From positions 13,974,137 to 14,038,136 of the forward strand of contig NW_024041150.1 of the NCBI RefSeq assembly GCF_014851395.1: a stretch of 64,000 bases of DNA, written 5' to 3'. This document shows positions 1 through 14,637 of the stretch, piece by piece (within the stretch, counting starts at the first letter, position 1; each line of letters opens with the position of its first letter). Origin of the DNA: Micropterus salmoides. Its lineage: Eukaryota > Chordata > Actinopteri > Centrarchiformes > Centrarchidae. The notes under the pieces were generated by a model. That model saw only the letters and a program-made list of their open reading frames with translations, searched no databases and was not told the DNA's origin. The translations under genes were made by a program, and so were the position numbers.

Positions 1-3000
1 AAAACGAAGAAACAACGACACTGCCCGAAAACAACTGAGGCAACAACGACACTTGCTCCAACAACAACTGAGTCAACAACGACACCTGCTCCAACGAGGC
101 AACAACGACACCTGCCCCGACAACAACTAAGGCAAAAATGACACTGCTCCAACTGAGGCAACGACACTTGCCCCGACAACAACTGAAGCAAACAACAACA
201 TCCGCTCCAACAACTGAAGAAACGACACCTGCTCCAACAGAGGCAAACAACGACACCTGCCCTGACAACAACTGAAGCAACGACGACACCTGCCCCGACA
301 AAACTGAAGCAACAACAACATCCGCTCCAAAACTGAAGAAAAACACCTGCTCCAACTGAGGCAACAACGACACCTGCCCTGACAACAACTGAAGCAAACA
401 ACAACACTTCCCCGACAACAACTGAAGCAACAACAACATCCGCTCCAACAAACTGAAGAAACGAGACCTGCTCCAACTGAGTCAACAACGACACCTGCCC
501 CGACAACAACTGAAGCAACAACGACACCTGCCCCGACAACAACTGAGGCAACAACGACACCTGCTCCAACAACAACTGAGGCAACAACAACACCTGCTCC
601 AACTGAGGCAACAACAACACCTGCCCTGACAATAACTGAAGCAACAACAACACGCTCCAACAACCTGACGAAGAAAAAACACCTGCTCCAACTGAGGCAA
701 CAACGACACCTGCCCCGACAACAACTGAAGCAACAACGACACCTGCCCTGACAACAACTGAAGCAACAACGACACCTGCCCCGACAACAACTGAAGCAAC
801 AACGATACTTGCTCCAACAACAACTGAGGCAACAATGACACCTGCTCCAATTGAAGCAACAAAACACCTGCCAGACAACAACTGATGCAACAACAACATC
901 TGCGCCAGCAACTGAAGAAACGACATCTGCTCCAAATGAGGCAACAACGACACCTGCCCTGACAACAACTGAGGCAACAACGACACTGCACCCGACAACA
1001 ACTGAGGCAACAACGACACTTGCTCCAACAACAACTGAAGCAACAACGACACCTGCCCCGACAACAACTGAGGCAACAACGACATTGCTCCAACAACAAC
1101 TGAGTCAACAACAACACCTGCCCCGACAAACACTGAGGCAACAACGACACTTGCTCCAACAACAATGAGTCAACAACGACACCTGCTCCAACTGAGGCAA
1201 CAACGACACCTGCCCAGACAACAACTGAAGCACAACAACATCCTCTCCAACAACTGAGGAAACGACACCATGCTCCAACTGAAGCAACAAAAACACTGCC
1301 CTGACAACAACTGAAGCAAACAACACACTGCCCCGACAACAACTGAGGCAAACGACATTTGCTCCAACAACAACGGGAGGCAACAACAAAACCTGCTCAA
1401 ACTGAGGCAACAACAACACTGCCCGACAACAATGAAGCAACAACAACATCCGCTCCAACAATGAAGAAACGACACCTGCTCCAACTGAGGCAACAACGAC
1501 ACCTGCCCTGACAACAACTGAAGCAACAACGACACTGCCCCGACAACAACTGAGGCAACAACGACATTGCTCCAACAACAACTGAGGCAACAAACAACAC
1601 CTGCTCCAACTGAGGCAACAACAACACCTGCCTGACATAACTGAAGCACAAAAACATCCGCTCCAACAACTGAAGAAAAAACACCTGCTCCAATGAGGCA
1701 ACAACGACACCTGCCCCGACAACAACTGAAGCAACAACGACACCTGTCCTGACAACAACTGAAGCAACAACGACACCTGCCCGACAACAACTGAGGCAAC
1801 AACGATACTTGCTCCAACAACAACTGAGGCAACAATGACACTGCTCCAATTGAAGCAACAACAACACCTGCCCAGACAACAATGATGCAACAACAACATC
1901 TGCGCCAACAACTGAAGAAACGACATCTGCTCCAACTGAGGCAACAACGACACCTGCCCTGACAACAACTGAGGCAAACAACGACACCTGCCCCGACAAC
2001 AACTGAGGCAACAACGACACTTGCTCACAACAAACTGAAGCAACAAAACGACACCTGCCCGACAACAACTGAGGCAACAACGACACTTGCTCCAACAACA
2101 ACTGAGTCAACAACAACACCTGCCCCGACAACAAACTGAGGCAACAACGACACTTGCTCCAACAACAACTGAGTCAACANNNNNNNNNNNNNNNNNNNNN
2201 NNNNNNNNNNNNNNNNNNNNNNNNNNNNNNNNNNNNNNNNNNNNNNNNNNNNNNNNNNNNNNNNNNNNNNNNNNNNNNNNNNNNNNNNNNNNNNNNNNNN
2301 NNNNNNNNNNNNNNNNNNNNNNNNNNNNNNNNNNNNNNNNNNNNNNNNNNNNNNNNNNNNNNNNNNNNNNNNNNNNNNNNNNNNNNNNNNNNNNNNNNNN
2401 NNNNNNNNNNNNNNNNNNNNNNNNNNNNNNNNNNNNNNNNNNNNNNNNNNNNNNNNNNNNNNNNNNNNNNNNNNNNNNNNNNNNNNNNNNNNNNNNNNNN
2501 NNNNNNNNNNNNNNNNNNNNNNNNNNNNNNNNNNNNNNNNNNNNNNNNNNNNNNNNNNNNNNNNNNNNNNNNNNNNNNNNNNNNNNNNNNNNNNNNNNNN
2601 NNNNNNNNNNNNNNNNNNNNNNNNNNNNNNNNNNNNNNNNNNNNNNNNNNNNNNNNNNNNNNNNNNNNNNNNNNNNNNNACAACATCCGCTCCAACAACT
2701 GAAGAAACGACACCTGCTCCAACTGAGGCAACAACGACACCTGCCCCGACAACAACTGAGGCAACAACGACACCGGCTCCAACTGAGGCAACAACAACAC
2801 CTGCCCTGACAACAACTGAGGCAACAACAACACCTGCCCCGACAACAACTGAAGCAACAACGACACCTGCCCCGACAACAACTGAGGCAACAACGACACT
2901 TGCTCCAACAACACTGAGTCAACAACAAAACCTGCTCCAAATGAGGCACAACAACATCCGCTCCAACAACTGAAGAAACGACACCTGCTCCAACTGAGGA

Positions 3001-6000
3001 ACAACGCACCTGCCCCGACAACCACTGAGGCAACAACGACACCGGCTCCAACTGAGGCAACAACAACACCTGCCCTGACAACACTGAGGCAACAACAACA
3101 CCTGCCCCGACAACAACTGAAGCAACAACGACCCTGTCCCGACAACAACTGGCAACAACGACACTTGCTCCAACAACAACTGAGGCAACAACGACACTTG
3201 CTCCAACAACAACTGAGGCACAACAACACCTGCTCCAACTGAGGCAACACAACACCTGCCCTGACAATAACTGAAGCAACAACAACATCCGCTCCAACAA
3301 CTGAAGAAACAACACCTGCTCCAACTGAGGCAACAACGACACCTGCCCCTACAACAACTGAAGCAACACGCCACCTGTCCTGACAACAACTGAAGCAACA
3401 ACGACACCTTCCTCGACAACAACTGAGGCAACAACGATACTTGCTCCAACAACAAACTGAGGCAACAATGACACCTGCTCCAATTGAAGCAACAACAACA
3501 CCTGCCCAGACAACAACTGATGCAACAACAAAATCTTCGCCAACAACTGAAGAAATGACATCTGCTCCAAATGAGGCAACACGACACCTGCCCTGACAAC
3601 AACTGAGGCAACAACGACACCTGCCCCGACAACAACTGAGGCAACAACGACACTTGCTCCAACAACAACTGAAGCAACAACGACACCTGCCCCGACAACA
3701 ACTGAGGCAACAACGACACTTGCTCCAACAACAACTGAGTCAACAACGACACCTGCTCCAACTGAGGCAACAACGACACCTGCCCAGACAACAACTGAAG
3801 CAACAACAACATCCTCTCCAACAACTGAGGAAACGACACCTGCTCCAACTGAAGCAACAAAAACACCTGCCCTGACAACAACTGAAGCAACAACACCTGC
3901 CCCACAACAACTGAGGCACAACGACATTTGCTCCAACAACAACGGAGGGAACAACAACCTGCTCCAACTGAGGCAACAACAACCCTGCCCCGACAACAAC
4001 TGAAGCAACAACAACATCCGCTCCAACAACTGAAGAAACGACACCTGCTCCAACTGAGGCAATAACGACACCTGCCCTGACAACAACTGAGGCAACAACG
4101 ACACCTGCCCCGACAACAACTGAGGCAACAACGACATTTGCTCCAACAACAACTGAGGAAACAACAACACTGCTCCAACTGAGGCAACAACAACACCTGC
4201 CTGACAATAACTGAAGCAACAACAACATCCGCTCCAACAACTGAAGAAAAAACACCTGCTCCAACTGAGGCAACAACGACACCTTCCCCGACAACAACTG
4301 AAGCAACAACGACACCTGTCCCGACAACAACTGAGGCAACAACGACATTTGCTCCAACAACAACTGAGGCAACAATGACACCTGCTCCAATTGAAGCAAC
4401 GACGACACCTGCCCAGACAACAACTGAAGCAACAACAAAATCTTCGCCAACAACTGAAGAAAAAACACCTGCTCCAACTGAGGCAACAACGACACCTGCC
4501 CCGACAACAACTGAAGCAACAACGACACCTGTCCCGACAACAACTGAGGCAACAACGACATTTGCTCCAACAACAACTGAGGCAACAACAACACCTGCTC
4601 CAACTGAGGCAACAACAACACCTGCCCTGACAATAACTGAAGCAACAACAACATCCGCTCCAACAACTGAAGAAACAACACCTGCTCCAACTGAGGCAAC
4701 AAAAACACCTGCCCTGACAACAACTGAAGCAACAACGACACCTGCCCCGACAACAACTGAGGCAACAACGACACTTGCTCCAACAACAACTGAGGCAACA
4801 ATGACACCTGCTCCAATTGAAGCAACAACAACACCTGCCCAGACAACAACTGATGCAACAACAACATCTGCGCCAACAACTGAAGAAACGACATCTGCTC
4901 CAAATGAGGCAACAACGACACCTGCCCTGACAACAACTGAGGCAACAACGACACCTGCCCCGACAACAACTGAGGCAACAACGACACTTGCTCCAACAAC
5001 AACTGAAGCAACAACGACACCTGCCCCGACAACAACTGAGGCAACAACGACACTTGCTCCAACAACAACTGAGTCAACAACAACACCTGCCCCGACAACA
5101 ACTGAGGCAACAACGACACTTGCTCCAACAACAACTGAGTCAACAACGACACCTGCTCCAACTGAGGCAACAACGACACCTGCCCAGACAACAACTGAAG
5201 CAACAACAACATCCTCTCCAACAACTGAGGAAACGACACCTGCTCCAACTGAAGCAACAAAAACACCTGCCCTGACAACAACTGAAGCAACAACACCTGC
5301 CCCGACAACAACTGAGGCAACAACGACATTTGCTCCAACAACAACGGAGGCAACAACAAAACCTGCTCCAACTGAGGCAACAACAACACCTGCCCCGACA
5401 ACAACTGAAGCAACAACAACATCCGCTCCAACAACTGAAGAAACGACACCTGCTCCAACTGAGGCAACAACGACACCTGCCCTGACAACAACTGAGGCAA
5501 CAACGACACCTGCCCCGACAACAACTGAGGCAACAACGACATTTGCTCCAACAACAACTGAGGCAACAACAACACCTGCTCCAACTGAGGCAACAACAAC
5601 ACCTGCCCTGACAATAACTGAAGCAACAACAACATCCGCTCCAACAACTGAAGAAAAAACACCTGCTCCAACTGAGGCAACAACGACACCTGCCCCGACA
5701 ACAACTGAAGCAACAACGACACCTGTCCTGACAACAACTGAAGCAACAACGACACCTGCCCCGACAACAACTGAGGCAACAACGATACTTGCTCCAACAA
5801 CAACTGAGGCAACAATGACACCTGCTCCAATTGAAGCAACAACGACACCTGGCCAGACAACAACTGATGCAACAACAACATCTGCGCCAACAACTGAAGA
5901 AACGACATCTGCTCCAACTGAGGAAACAACGACACCTGCCCCGACAACAACTGAGGCAACAACGACACCTGCTCCGACAACAACTGAAGCAACAACGACA

Positions 6001-9000
6001 CCTGCCCCGACAACAACTGAGGCAACAACGACACTTGCTCCAACAACAACTGAGTCAACAACAACACCTGCCCCGACAACAACTGAGGCAACAACGACAC
6101 TTGCTCCAACAACAACTGAGTCAACAACGACACCTGCGCCGACAACAACTAAGGCAAAAATGACACCTGCTCCAACTGAGGCAACGACACTTGCCCCGAC
6201 AACAACTGATGCAACAACAACATCTGCTACAACAACTGAAGAAACGACACCTGCCCCGACAACAACTGAAGCAACAACGACACCTGTCCCGACAACAACT
6301 GAGGCAACAACGACATTTGCTCCAACAACAACTGAGGCAACAATGACACCTGCTCCAATTGAAGCAACAACAACACCTGCCCAGACAACAACTGAAGCAA
6401 CAACAACATCCGCTCCAACAACTGAAGAAAAACACCTGCTCCAACTGAGGCAACAACGACACCTGCCCTGACAACAACTGAAGCAACAACGACACCTGCC
6501 CCGACAACAACTGAGGCAACAACGACATTTGCTCCAACAACAACTGAGGCAACAACAACACCTGCTCCAACTGAGGCAACAACAACACCTGCCCTGACAA
6601 TAACTGAAGCAACAACATCCGCTCCAACAACTGAAGAAAAAACACCTGCTCCAACTGAGGCAACAAAAACACCTGCCTGACAACAACTGAAGCAACAACG
6701 ACACCTGCCCCGACAACAACTGAGGCAACAACGACATTTGCTCCAACAACAACTGAGGCAACAATGACACCTGCTCCAATTGAAGCAACAACAACACCTG
6801 CCCAGACAACAACTGATGCAACAACAACATCTGCGCCAACAACTGAAGAAACGACATCTGCTCCAACTGAGGCAACAACGACACCTGCCCTGACAACAAC
6901 TGAGGCAACAACGACACCTGCCCCGACAACAACTGAGGCAACAACGACACTTGCTCCAACAACAACTGAAGCAACAACGACACCTGCCCCGACAACAACT
7001 GAGGCAACAACGACACTTGCTCCAACAACAACTGAGTCAACAACAACACCTGCCCCGACAACAACTGAGGCAACAACGACACTTGCTCCAACAACAACTG
7101 AGTCAACAACGACACCTGCTCCAACTGAGGCAACAACGACACCTGCCCAGACAACAACTGAAGCAACAACAACATCCTCTCCAACAACTGAGGAAACGAC
7201 ACCTGCTCCAACTGAAGCAACAAAAACACCTGCCCTGACAACAACTGAAGCAACAACAACACCTGCCCCGACAACAACTGAGGCAACAACGACATTTGCT
7301 CCAACAACAACGGAGGCAACAACAAAACCTGCTCCAACTGAGGCAACAACAACACCTGCCCCGACAACAACTGAAGCAACAACAACATCCGCTCCAACAA
7401 CTGAAGAAACGACACCTGCTCCAACTGAGGCAACAACGACACCTGCCCTGACAACAACTGAGGCAACAACGACACCTGCCCCGACAACAACTGAGGCAAC
7501 AACGACATTTGCTCCAACAACAACTGAGGCAACAACAACACCTGCTCCAACTGAGGCAACAACAACACCTGCCCTGACAATAACTGAAGCAACAACAACA
7601 TCCGCTCCAACAACTGAAGAAAAAACACCTGCTCCAACTGAGGCAACAACGACACCTGCCCCGACAACAACTGAAGCAACAACGACACCTGTCCTGACAA
7701 CAACTGAAGCAACAACGACACCTGCCCCGACAACAACTGAGGCAACAACGATACTTGCTCCAACAACAACTGAGGCAACAATGACACCTGCTCCAATTGA
7801 AGCAACAACAACACCTGCCCAGACAACAACTGATGCAACAACAACATCTGCGCCAACAACTGAAGAAACGACATCTGCTCCAACTGAGGCAACAACGACA
7901 CCTGCCCTGACAACAACTGAGGCAACAACGACACCTGCCCCGACAACAACTGAGGCAACAACGACACTTGCTCCGACAACAACTGAAGCAACAACGACAC
8001 CTGCCCCGACAACAACTGAGGCAACAACGACACTTGCTCCAACAACAACTGAGTCAACAACAACACCTGCCCCGACAACAACTGAGGCAACAACGACACT
8101 TGCTCCAACAACTGAGGCAACAACGACACCTGCCCCGACAACAACTAAGGCAAAAATGACACCTGCTCCAACTGAGGCAACGACACTTGCCCCGACAACA
8201 ACTGAAGCAACAACAACATCCGCTCCAACAACTGAAGAAACGACACCTGCTCCAACTGAGGCAACAACGACACCTGCCCAGACAACAACTGAAGCAACAA
8301 CAACATCCGCTCCAACGACTGAAGAAACGACACCTGCTCCAAATGAGGCAACAACAACACCTGCCCAGAAAACAACTGATGCAACAAAAACATCTGCTCC
8401 AACAACTGAAGAAACAACACCTGCTCCAACTGAGGCAACAACGACACCTGCCCTGACAACGACTGAAGCAACAACGACACCTGCCCCGACAACAACTGAG
8501 GCAACAACGACACCTTCTCCAATTGAGGCTGCAACGACACCTGCCCAGACAACAACTGAAGCAACAACAACATCCTCTCCAACAACTGAGGAAACAACAC
8601 CTGCTCCAACTGAGGCAACAACGACACCTGCCCTGACAACAACTGAAGCAACAACAACACCTGCCCCGACAACAACTGAGGCAACAACGACACCTGCTCC
8701 AACTGAGGCAACAACAACACCTGCCCTGACAACAACTGAAGCAACAACGACACCTGCCCCGACAACAAGTGAAGCAACAACAACATCCTCTCAAACAACT
8801 GAGGAAACGACACCTGCTCCAACTGAGGCAACAACGACACCTGCCCTGACAACAACTGAAGCAACAACAACACCTGCCCCAACAACAACTGAGGCAACAA
8901 CGACACTTGCTCCAACAACAACTGAGGCAACAACGACACCTGTTCCAACTGAGGCACCAACAACACCTGCCCAGACAACAACTGATGCAACAACAACATC

Positions 9001-12000
9001 TGCTCCAACAACTGAAGAAACGACACCTGCTCCAACTGAGGCAACAACGACACCTGCCCTGACAACAACTGAAGCAACAACGACACCTGCCCCGACAACA
9101 ACTGAGGCAACAACGACACTTGCTCCAACAACAACTGAGGCAACAACGACACCTGCTCCAACTGAGGCAACAACAACACCTGTCCTGACACTTGCTCCAA
9201 CAAAAACTGAGGCAACAACAACACCTGCTCCAACTGAGGAAACAACAACACCTGCCCTGACAACAACTGAAGCAACAACAACATCCTCTCAAACAACTGA
9301 GGAAACGACACCTGCTCCAACTGAGGCAACAACGACACCTGCCCTGACAACAACTGAAGCAACAACAACACCTGCCCAACAACAACTGAGGCAACAACGA
9401 CACTTGCTCCAACAACAACTGAGGCAACAACGACACCTGTTCCAACTGAGGCACCAACAACACCTGCCCAGACAACAACTGATGCAACAACAACATCTGC
9501 TCCAACAACTGAAGAAACGACACCTGCTCCAACTGAGGCAACAACGACACCTGCCCTGACAACAACTGAAGCAACAACGACACCTGCCCCGACAACAACT
9601 GAGGCAACAACGACACTTGCTCCAACAACAACTGAGGCAACAACGACACCTGCCCCGACAACAACTGAGGCAACAACGACACTTGCTCCAACAACAACTG
9701 AGGCAACAACGACACCTGCTCCAACTGAGGCAACAACAACACCTGTCCTGACACTTGCTCCAACAAAAACTGAGGCAACAACAACACCTGCTCCAACTGA
9801 GGAAACAACAACACCTGCCCTGACAACAACTGAAGCAACAACGACACCTGCCCCGACAACAACTGAGGCAACAACGACACTTGCTCCAACAACAACTGAA
9901 GCAACAACGACACCTGCCCCGACAACAACTGAGGCAACAACGACACTTGCTCCAACAACAACTGAGGCAACAACGACACCTGCTCCAACTGAGGCAACAA
10001 CAACACCTGTCCTGACACTTGCTCCAACAAAAACTGAGGCAACAACAACACCTGCTCCAACTGAGGAAACAACAACACCTGCCCTGACAACAACTGAAGC
10101 AACAACAACAACTGTCCCGACAACAACTGAGACAACAACGACACTTGCCCTGACAACGACTGAAGCAACAACGACACCTGCCCCGACAACAACTGAGGCA
10201 ACAACGACACCTTCTCCAATTGAGGCTGCAACGACACCTGCCCAGACAACAACTGAAGCAACAACAACATCCTCTCCAACAACTGAGGAAACAACACCTG
10301 CTCCAACTGAGGCAACAACGACACCTGCCCTGACAACAACTGAAGCAACAACAACACCTGCCCCGACAACAACTGAGGCAACAACGACACTTGCTCCAAC
10401 AACAACTGAGGCAACAACGACACCTGCTCCAACTGAGGCAACAACAACACCTGCCCTGACAACAACTGAAGCAACAACGACACCTGCCCTGACACTTGCT
10501 CCAACAACAACTGAGGCAACAACGACACCTGCTCCAACTGAGGCAACAACAACACCTGCCCTGACAACAACTGAAGCAACGACACCTGCCCTGACAACAA
10601 CTGAAGCAACAACAACACCTGCCCCGACAACAACTGAGGCAACAACGACACTTGCTCCAACAACAACTGAGGCAACAACGACACCTGCTCCAACTGAGGC
10701 AACAACAACACCTGCCCTGACAACAACTGAAGCAACAACAACTGTCCCGACAACAACTGAGACAACGACGACACTTGCCCCGACAACAACTGAGTCAACA
10801 ACGACACTTGCTCAAATAACGACTGAAGCAACAACGACACCTGCCCCAACAACAACTGAGGCAATGACACCTGCTCCATTTGAAGCTACAATGACAGCTG
10901 ACCCGACAACTGACGCAACAACGACACTTGCTCCAACAACAACTGAGTCAACAACAAAACCTGCTCCAAATGAGGCAACAACAACATCCGCTCCAACAAC
11001 TGAAGAAACGACACCTGCTCCAACTGAGGCAACAACGACACCTGCCCCGACAACAACTGAGGCAACAACGACACCGGCTCCAACTGAGGCAACAACAACA
11101 CCTGCCCTGACAACAACTGAGGCAACAACAACACCTGCCCCGACAACAACTGAAGCAACAACGACACCTGCCCCGACAACAACTGAGGCAACAACGACAC
11201 CTGCTCCAACTGAAGCAACAAAAATACCTGCCCTGACAACAACTGAGTCAACAACGACACCTGCTCCAACTGAGGCAACAACGACACCTGCCCCGACAAC
11301 AACTGAAGCAACAACGACACCTGCTCCAACAACAACTGAGACAACAACGACACCTGCTCCAACTGAGGCAACAACGACACCTGCCCCGACAACAACTGAG
11401 GCAACAACGACACCTGCTCCAACTGAGGCAACAACGACACCTGCCCCGACAACAACTGAGGCAACAACGACACTTGCTCCAACAACAACTGAGTCAACAA
11501 CGACACCTGCTCCAACTGAGGCAACAACGACACCTGCCCCGACAACAACTGAAGCAACAACGACACCTGCTCCAACAACAACTGAGACAACAACGACACC
11601 TGCTCCAACTGAGGCAACAACGTCACCTGCCCCGACAACAACTGAGGCAACAACGACACCTGCCCCGACAACAACTGAGGCAACAACGACACTTGCTCCA
11701 ACAACAACTGAGTCAACAACGACACCTGCTCCAACTGAGGCAACAACGACACCTACCCCGACCACAACTGAGGCAACAACGACACTTGCTCCAACAACAA
11801 CTGAGTCAACAACGACACCTGCTCCAACTGAGGCAACAACAACACCTGCCCTGAAAACAACTGAGGCAACAACGACATCTGCCCCGACAACAACTGAAGC
11901 AACAACAACACCTGCCCCGACAACAACTGAGTCAACAACGACACCTGCTCCAACTGAGGCAACAACGACACCTGCCCCGACAACAACTGAAGCAACAACG

Positions 12001-14637
12001 ACACCTGCTCCAACAACAACTGAGTCAACAACGACACCTGCTCCAACTGAGGCAACAACGACACCTGCCCCGACACCAACTGAAACAACAACGACGCTTG
12101 CTCCAACAACAACCGAGTCAACAACGACACCTGCTCCAACTGAGGCAACAACGACACCTGCCTCGACAACAACTGAAGCAACAACGACACCTGCTCCAAC
12201 AACAACTGAGTCAACAACGACACCTGCTCCAACTGAGGCAACAACGACACCTGCCCCGACAACAACTGAAACAACAACGACACTTGTTCCAACAACTACT
12301 AAGTCAACAACGACACCTGCTCCAACTGAGGCAACAACAACACCTGCCCTGACAACAACTGAAGCAACAACGACACCTGCCTCGACAACAACTGAGGCAA
12401 CCACGACACCTGCTCCAACTGAAGCAACAAAAATACCTGCCCTGACAACAACTGAGTCAACAACGACACCTGCTCAGACTGAGGCAACAACGACACCTGC
12501 CCCGACCACAACTGAAGCAACAACAACACCTGCCCCGACAACAACTGAGGCAACAACGACACCTGCACCGACAACAACTGAGGCAACAACGACACCTGCT
12601 CCAACTGAGTCAACAAAGACACCTGCCCCGACAACAACTGAGGCAACAACGACACCTGCTCCAACTGAGGCAACAACGACACCTGCTCCAACAACAACTG
12701 AGTCAACAACGACACCTGCTCCAACTGAGGCAACAACGACACTTGCTCCAACAACAACTGAGTCAACAACGACACCTGCTCCAACTGAGGCAACAACGAC
12801 ACCTGCCCTGACAACAACTGAAGCAACAACGACACCTGCCTCGACAACAACTGAGGCAACCACGACACCTGCTCCAACTGAAGCAACAAAAATACCTGCC
12901 CTGACAACAACTGAGTCAACAACGACACCTGCTCCAACTGAGGCAACAACGACACCTGCCCCGACAACAACTGAAGCAACAACGACACCTGCTCCAACAA
13001 CAACTGAGTCAACAACGACACCTGCTCCAACTGAGGCAACAACGACACCTGCCCCGACAACAACTGAAACAACAACGACGCTTGCTCCAACAACAACCGA
13101 GTCAACAACGACACCTGCTCCAACTGAGGCAACAACGACACCTGCCTCGACAACAACTGAGGCAACAACGACACCTGCCCCGACAACAGCTGAGGCAATA
13201 ACGACGCTTGCTCCAACAACAACCGAGTCAACAACGACACCTGCTCCAACTGAGGCAACAACGACACCTGCCTCGACAACAACTGAGGCAACCACGACAC
13301 CTGCTCCAACTGAAGCAACAACAACAAATGCCCTGACAACAACTGAAGCAACAACGACACCTGCCCTGACAACAACTGAGGCAACAACGACACCTGCTCC
13401 AACTGAAGCAACAACGACACCTGCCCCGACCACAACTGAAGCAACAACGACACCTGCTCCAACTGAGTCAACAACGACACCTGCCCAGACAACAACTGAA
13501 GCAACAACGACACTTGCTCCAACAACAACTGAGTCAACAACGACGCTTGCTCCAACTGAGGCAACAACAACACCTGCCCTGACAACAACTGAAGCAACAA
13601 CGACACCTGCCCCGACAACAACTGAGGCAACAACGACACTTGCTCCAACAACAACTGAGTCAACAACGACACCTGCTCCAACTGAGGCAACAACGACACC
13701 TGCCCCGACCACAACTGAGGCAACAACGACATCTGCCCCGATAACAACTGAGGAAACAACGACGCTTGCTCCAACAACAACTGAGTCAACAACGACACCT
13801 GCTCCAACTGAGGCAACAACAACACCTGCCCTGACAACAACTGAAGCAACAACGACACTTGCTCCAACTGAGGCAACAACGACACCTGCCCCGACAACAA
13901 CTGAAGCAACAACGACACTTGCTCCAACAACAACTGAGGCAACAACGACACTTGCTCCAACAACAACTGAGTCAACAACGACACCTGCTCCAACTGAGGC
14001 AACAACGACACCTGCCCCGACAACAACTGAAACAACAACGACACTTGCTCCAACAACTACTAAGTCAACAACAACACCTGCTCCAACTGAGGCAACAACA
14101 ACACCTGCCTCGACAACAACTGAGGCAACCACGACACCTGCTCCAACTGAAGCAACAAAAACACCTGCCCTGACAACAACTGAAGCAACAGCGACACCTG
14201 CTCCAACAACTGAAGCAACAACGACACCTGCCTCAACAACAACTGAGTCAACAACGACACCTGCCCCGACAACAACTGAGTCAACAACAACACCTGCTCC
14301 AACAACTGAAGCAACAACAACACCTGCCCCGACAACAACTGAAGCAATGACACCTACCCTGACAACAACTGAAGCAACAACGACACCTGCCCCGACAACA
14401 ACTAAGTCAACAACGACACCTGCCCCGACAACAACTGAAGCAACAACAACACCTGCTACAACAACTGAGTCAACAACGACCCCTGCCCTGACAACGACAA
14501 TTGCTGCACCAAACACGACTTTGACTGTTCAACCTATTTACTATATCTTAATAATTTTGGAAGTTTCTTTTTCAATTGACTTCACTAACCCCAACAGCAG
14601 TCTATACAAAGATCTTGAGCAACGAGTTGTAGCTACG
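1..14637 (+). CDS. Giant mucin repeat exon (5' truncated by window, frame broken by indels)
   Basis: The exon consists of 33-bp units (TTTEATTTPAP and variants with LAP, FAP or SAP) and 27-bp units (TEATTTPAP). Its non-repeat 3' end (PNTTLTVQPIY... to LEQRVVAT) begins the SEA domain. The donor is ACG|GTGAGT at 14637/14638, phase 0. The frame is open from about 9376 to 14637 and in two earlier blocks. It is broken by single missing bases near 6430 (A-run), 6674 (C-run) and 9375 (C-run), and by many indels before about 4.3 kb. Realigning to the repeat unit explains each of the three late breaks as one lost base, so one continuous exon is likely. There are essentially no Cys residues and no introns within the array. 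Antisense and off-frame reading frames here are by-products of a stop-free repeat. Confidence 0.85.

Larger units (their letters stand above)
1..14500 (+). repeat. Minisatellite array of 33-bp and 27-bp coding units
   Basis: The array is a direct tandem repeat built from CAACAACTGAGGCAACAACG-like units ending in CACCTGCCCCGA, CACTTGCTCCAA or CACCTGCTCCAA. Unit lengths are multiples of 3, so copy-number change keeps the frame. Strand asymmetry is extreme: the coding strand is rich in A and C and poor in T. Confidence 0.95.

Noticed and set aside
2919..8144. 1,741-codon - strand frame and similar long antisense frames in the mucin array
   Set aside because: They are shadows of a stop-free repeat. 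The sense frame alone connects to spliced SEA and GPI exons that are conserved in a paralogue.
1..14500. CRISPR-like regular repeat array
   Set aside because: Units are coding tandem repeats without unique spacers, in an animal genome.
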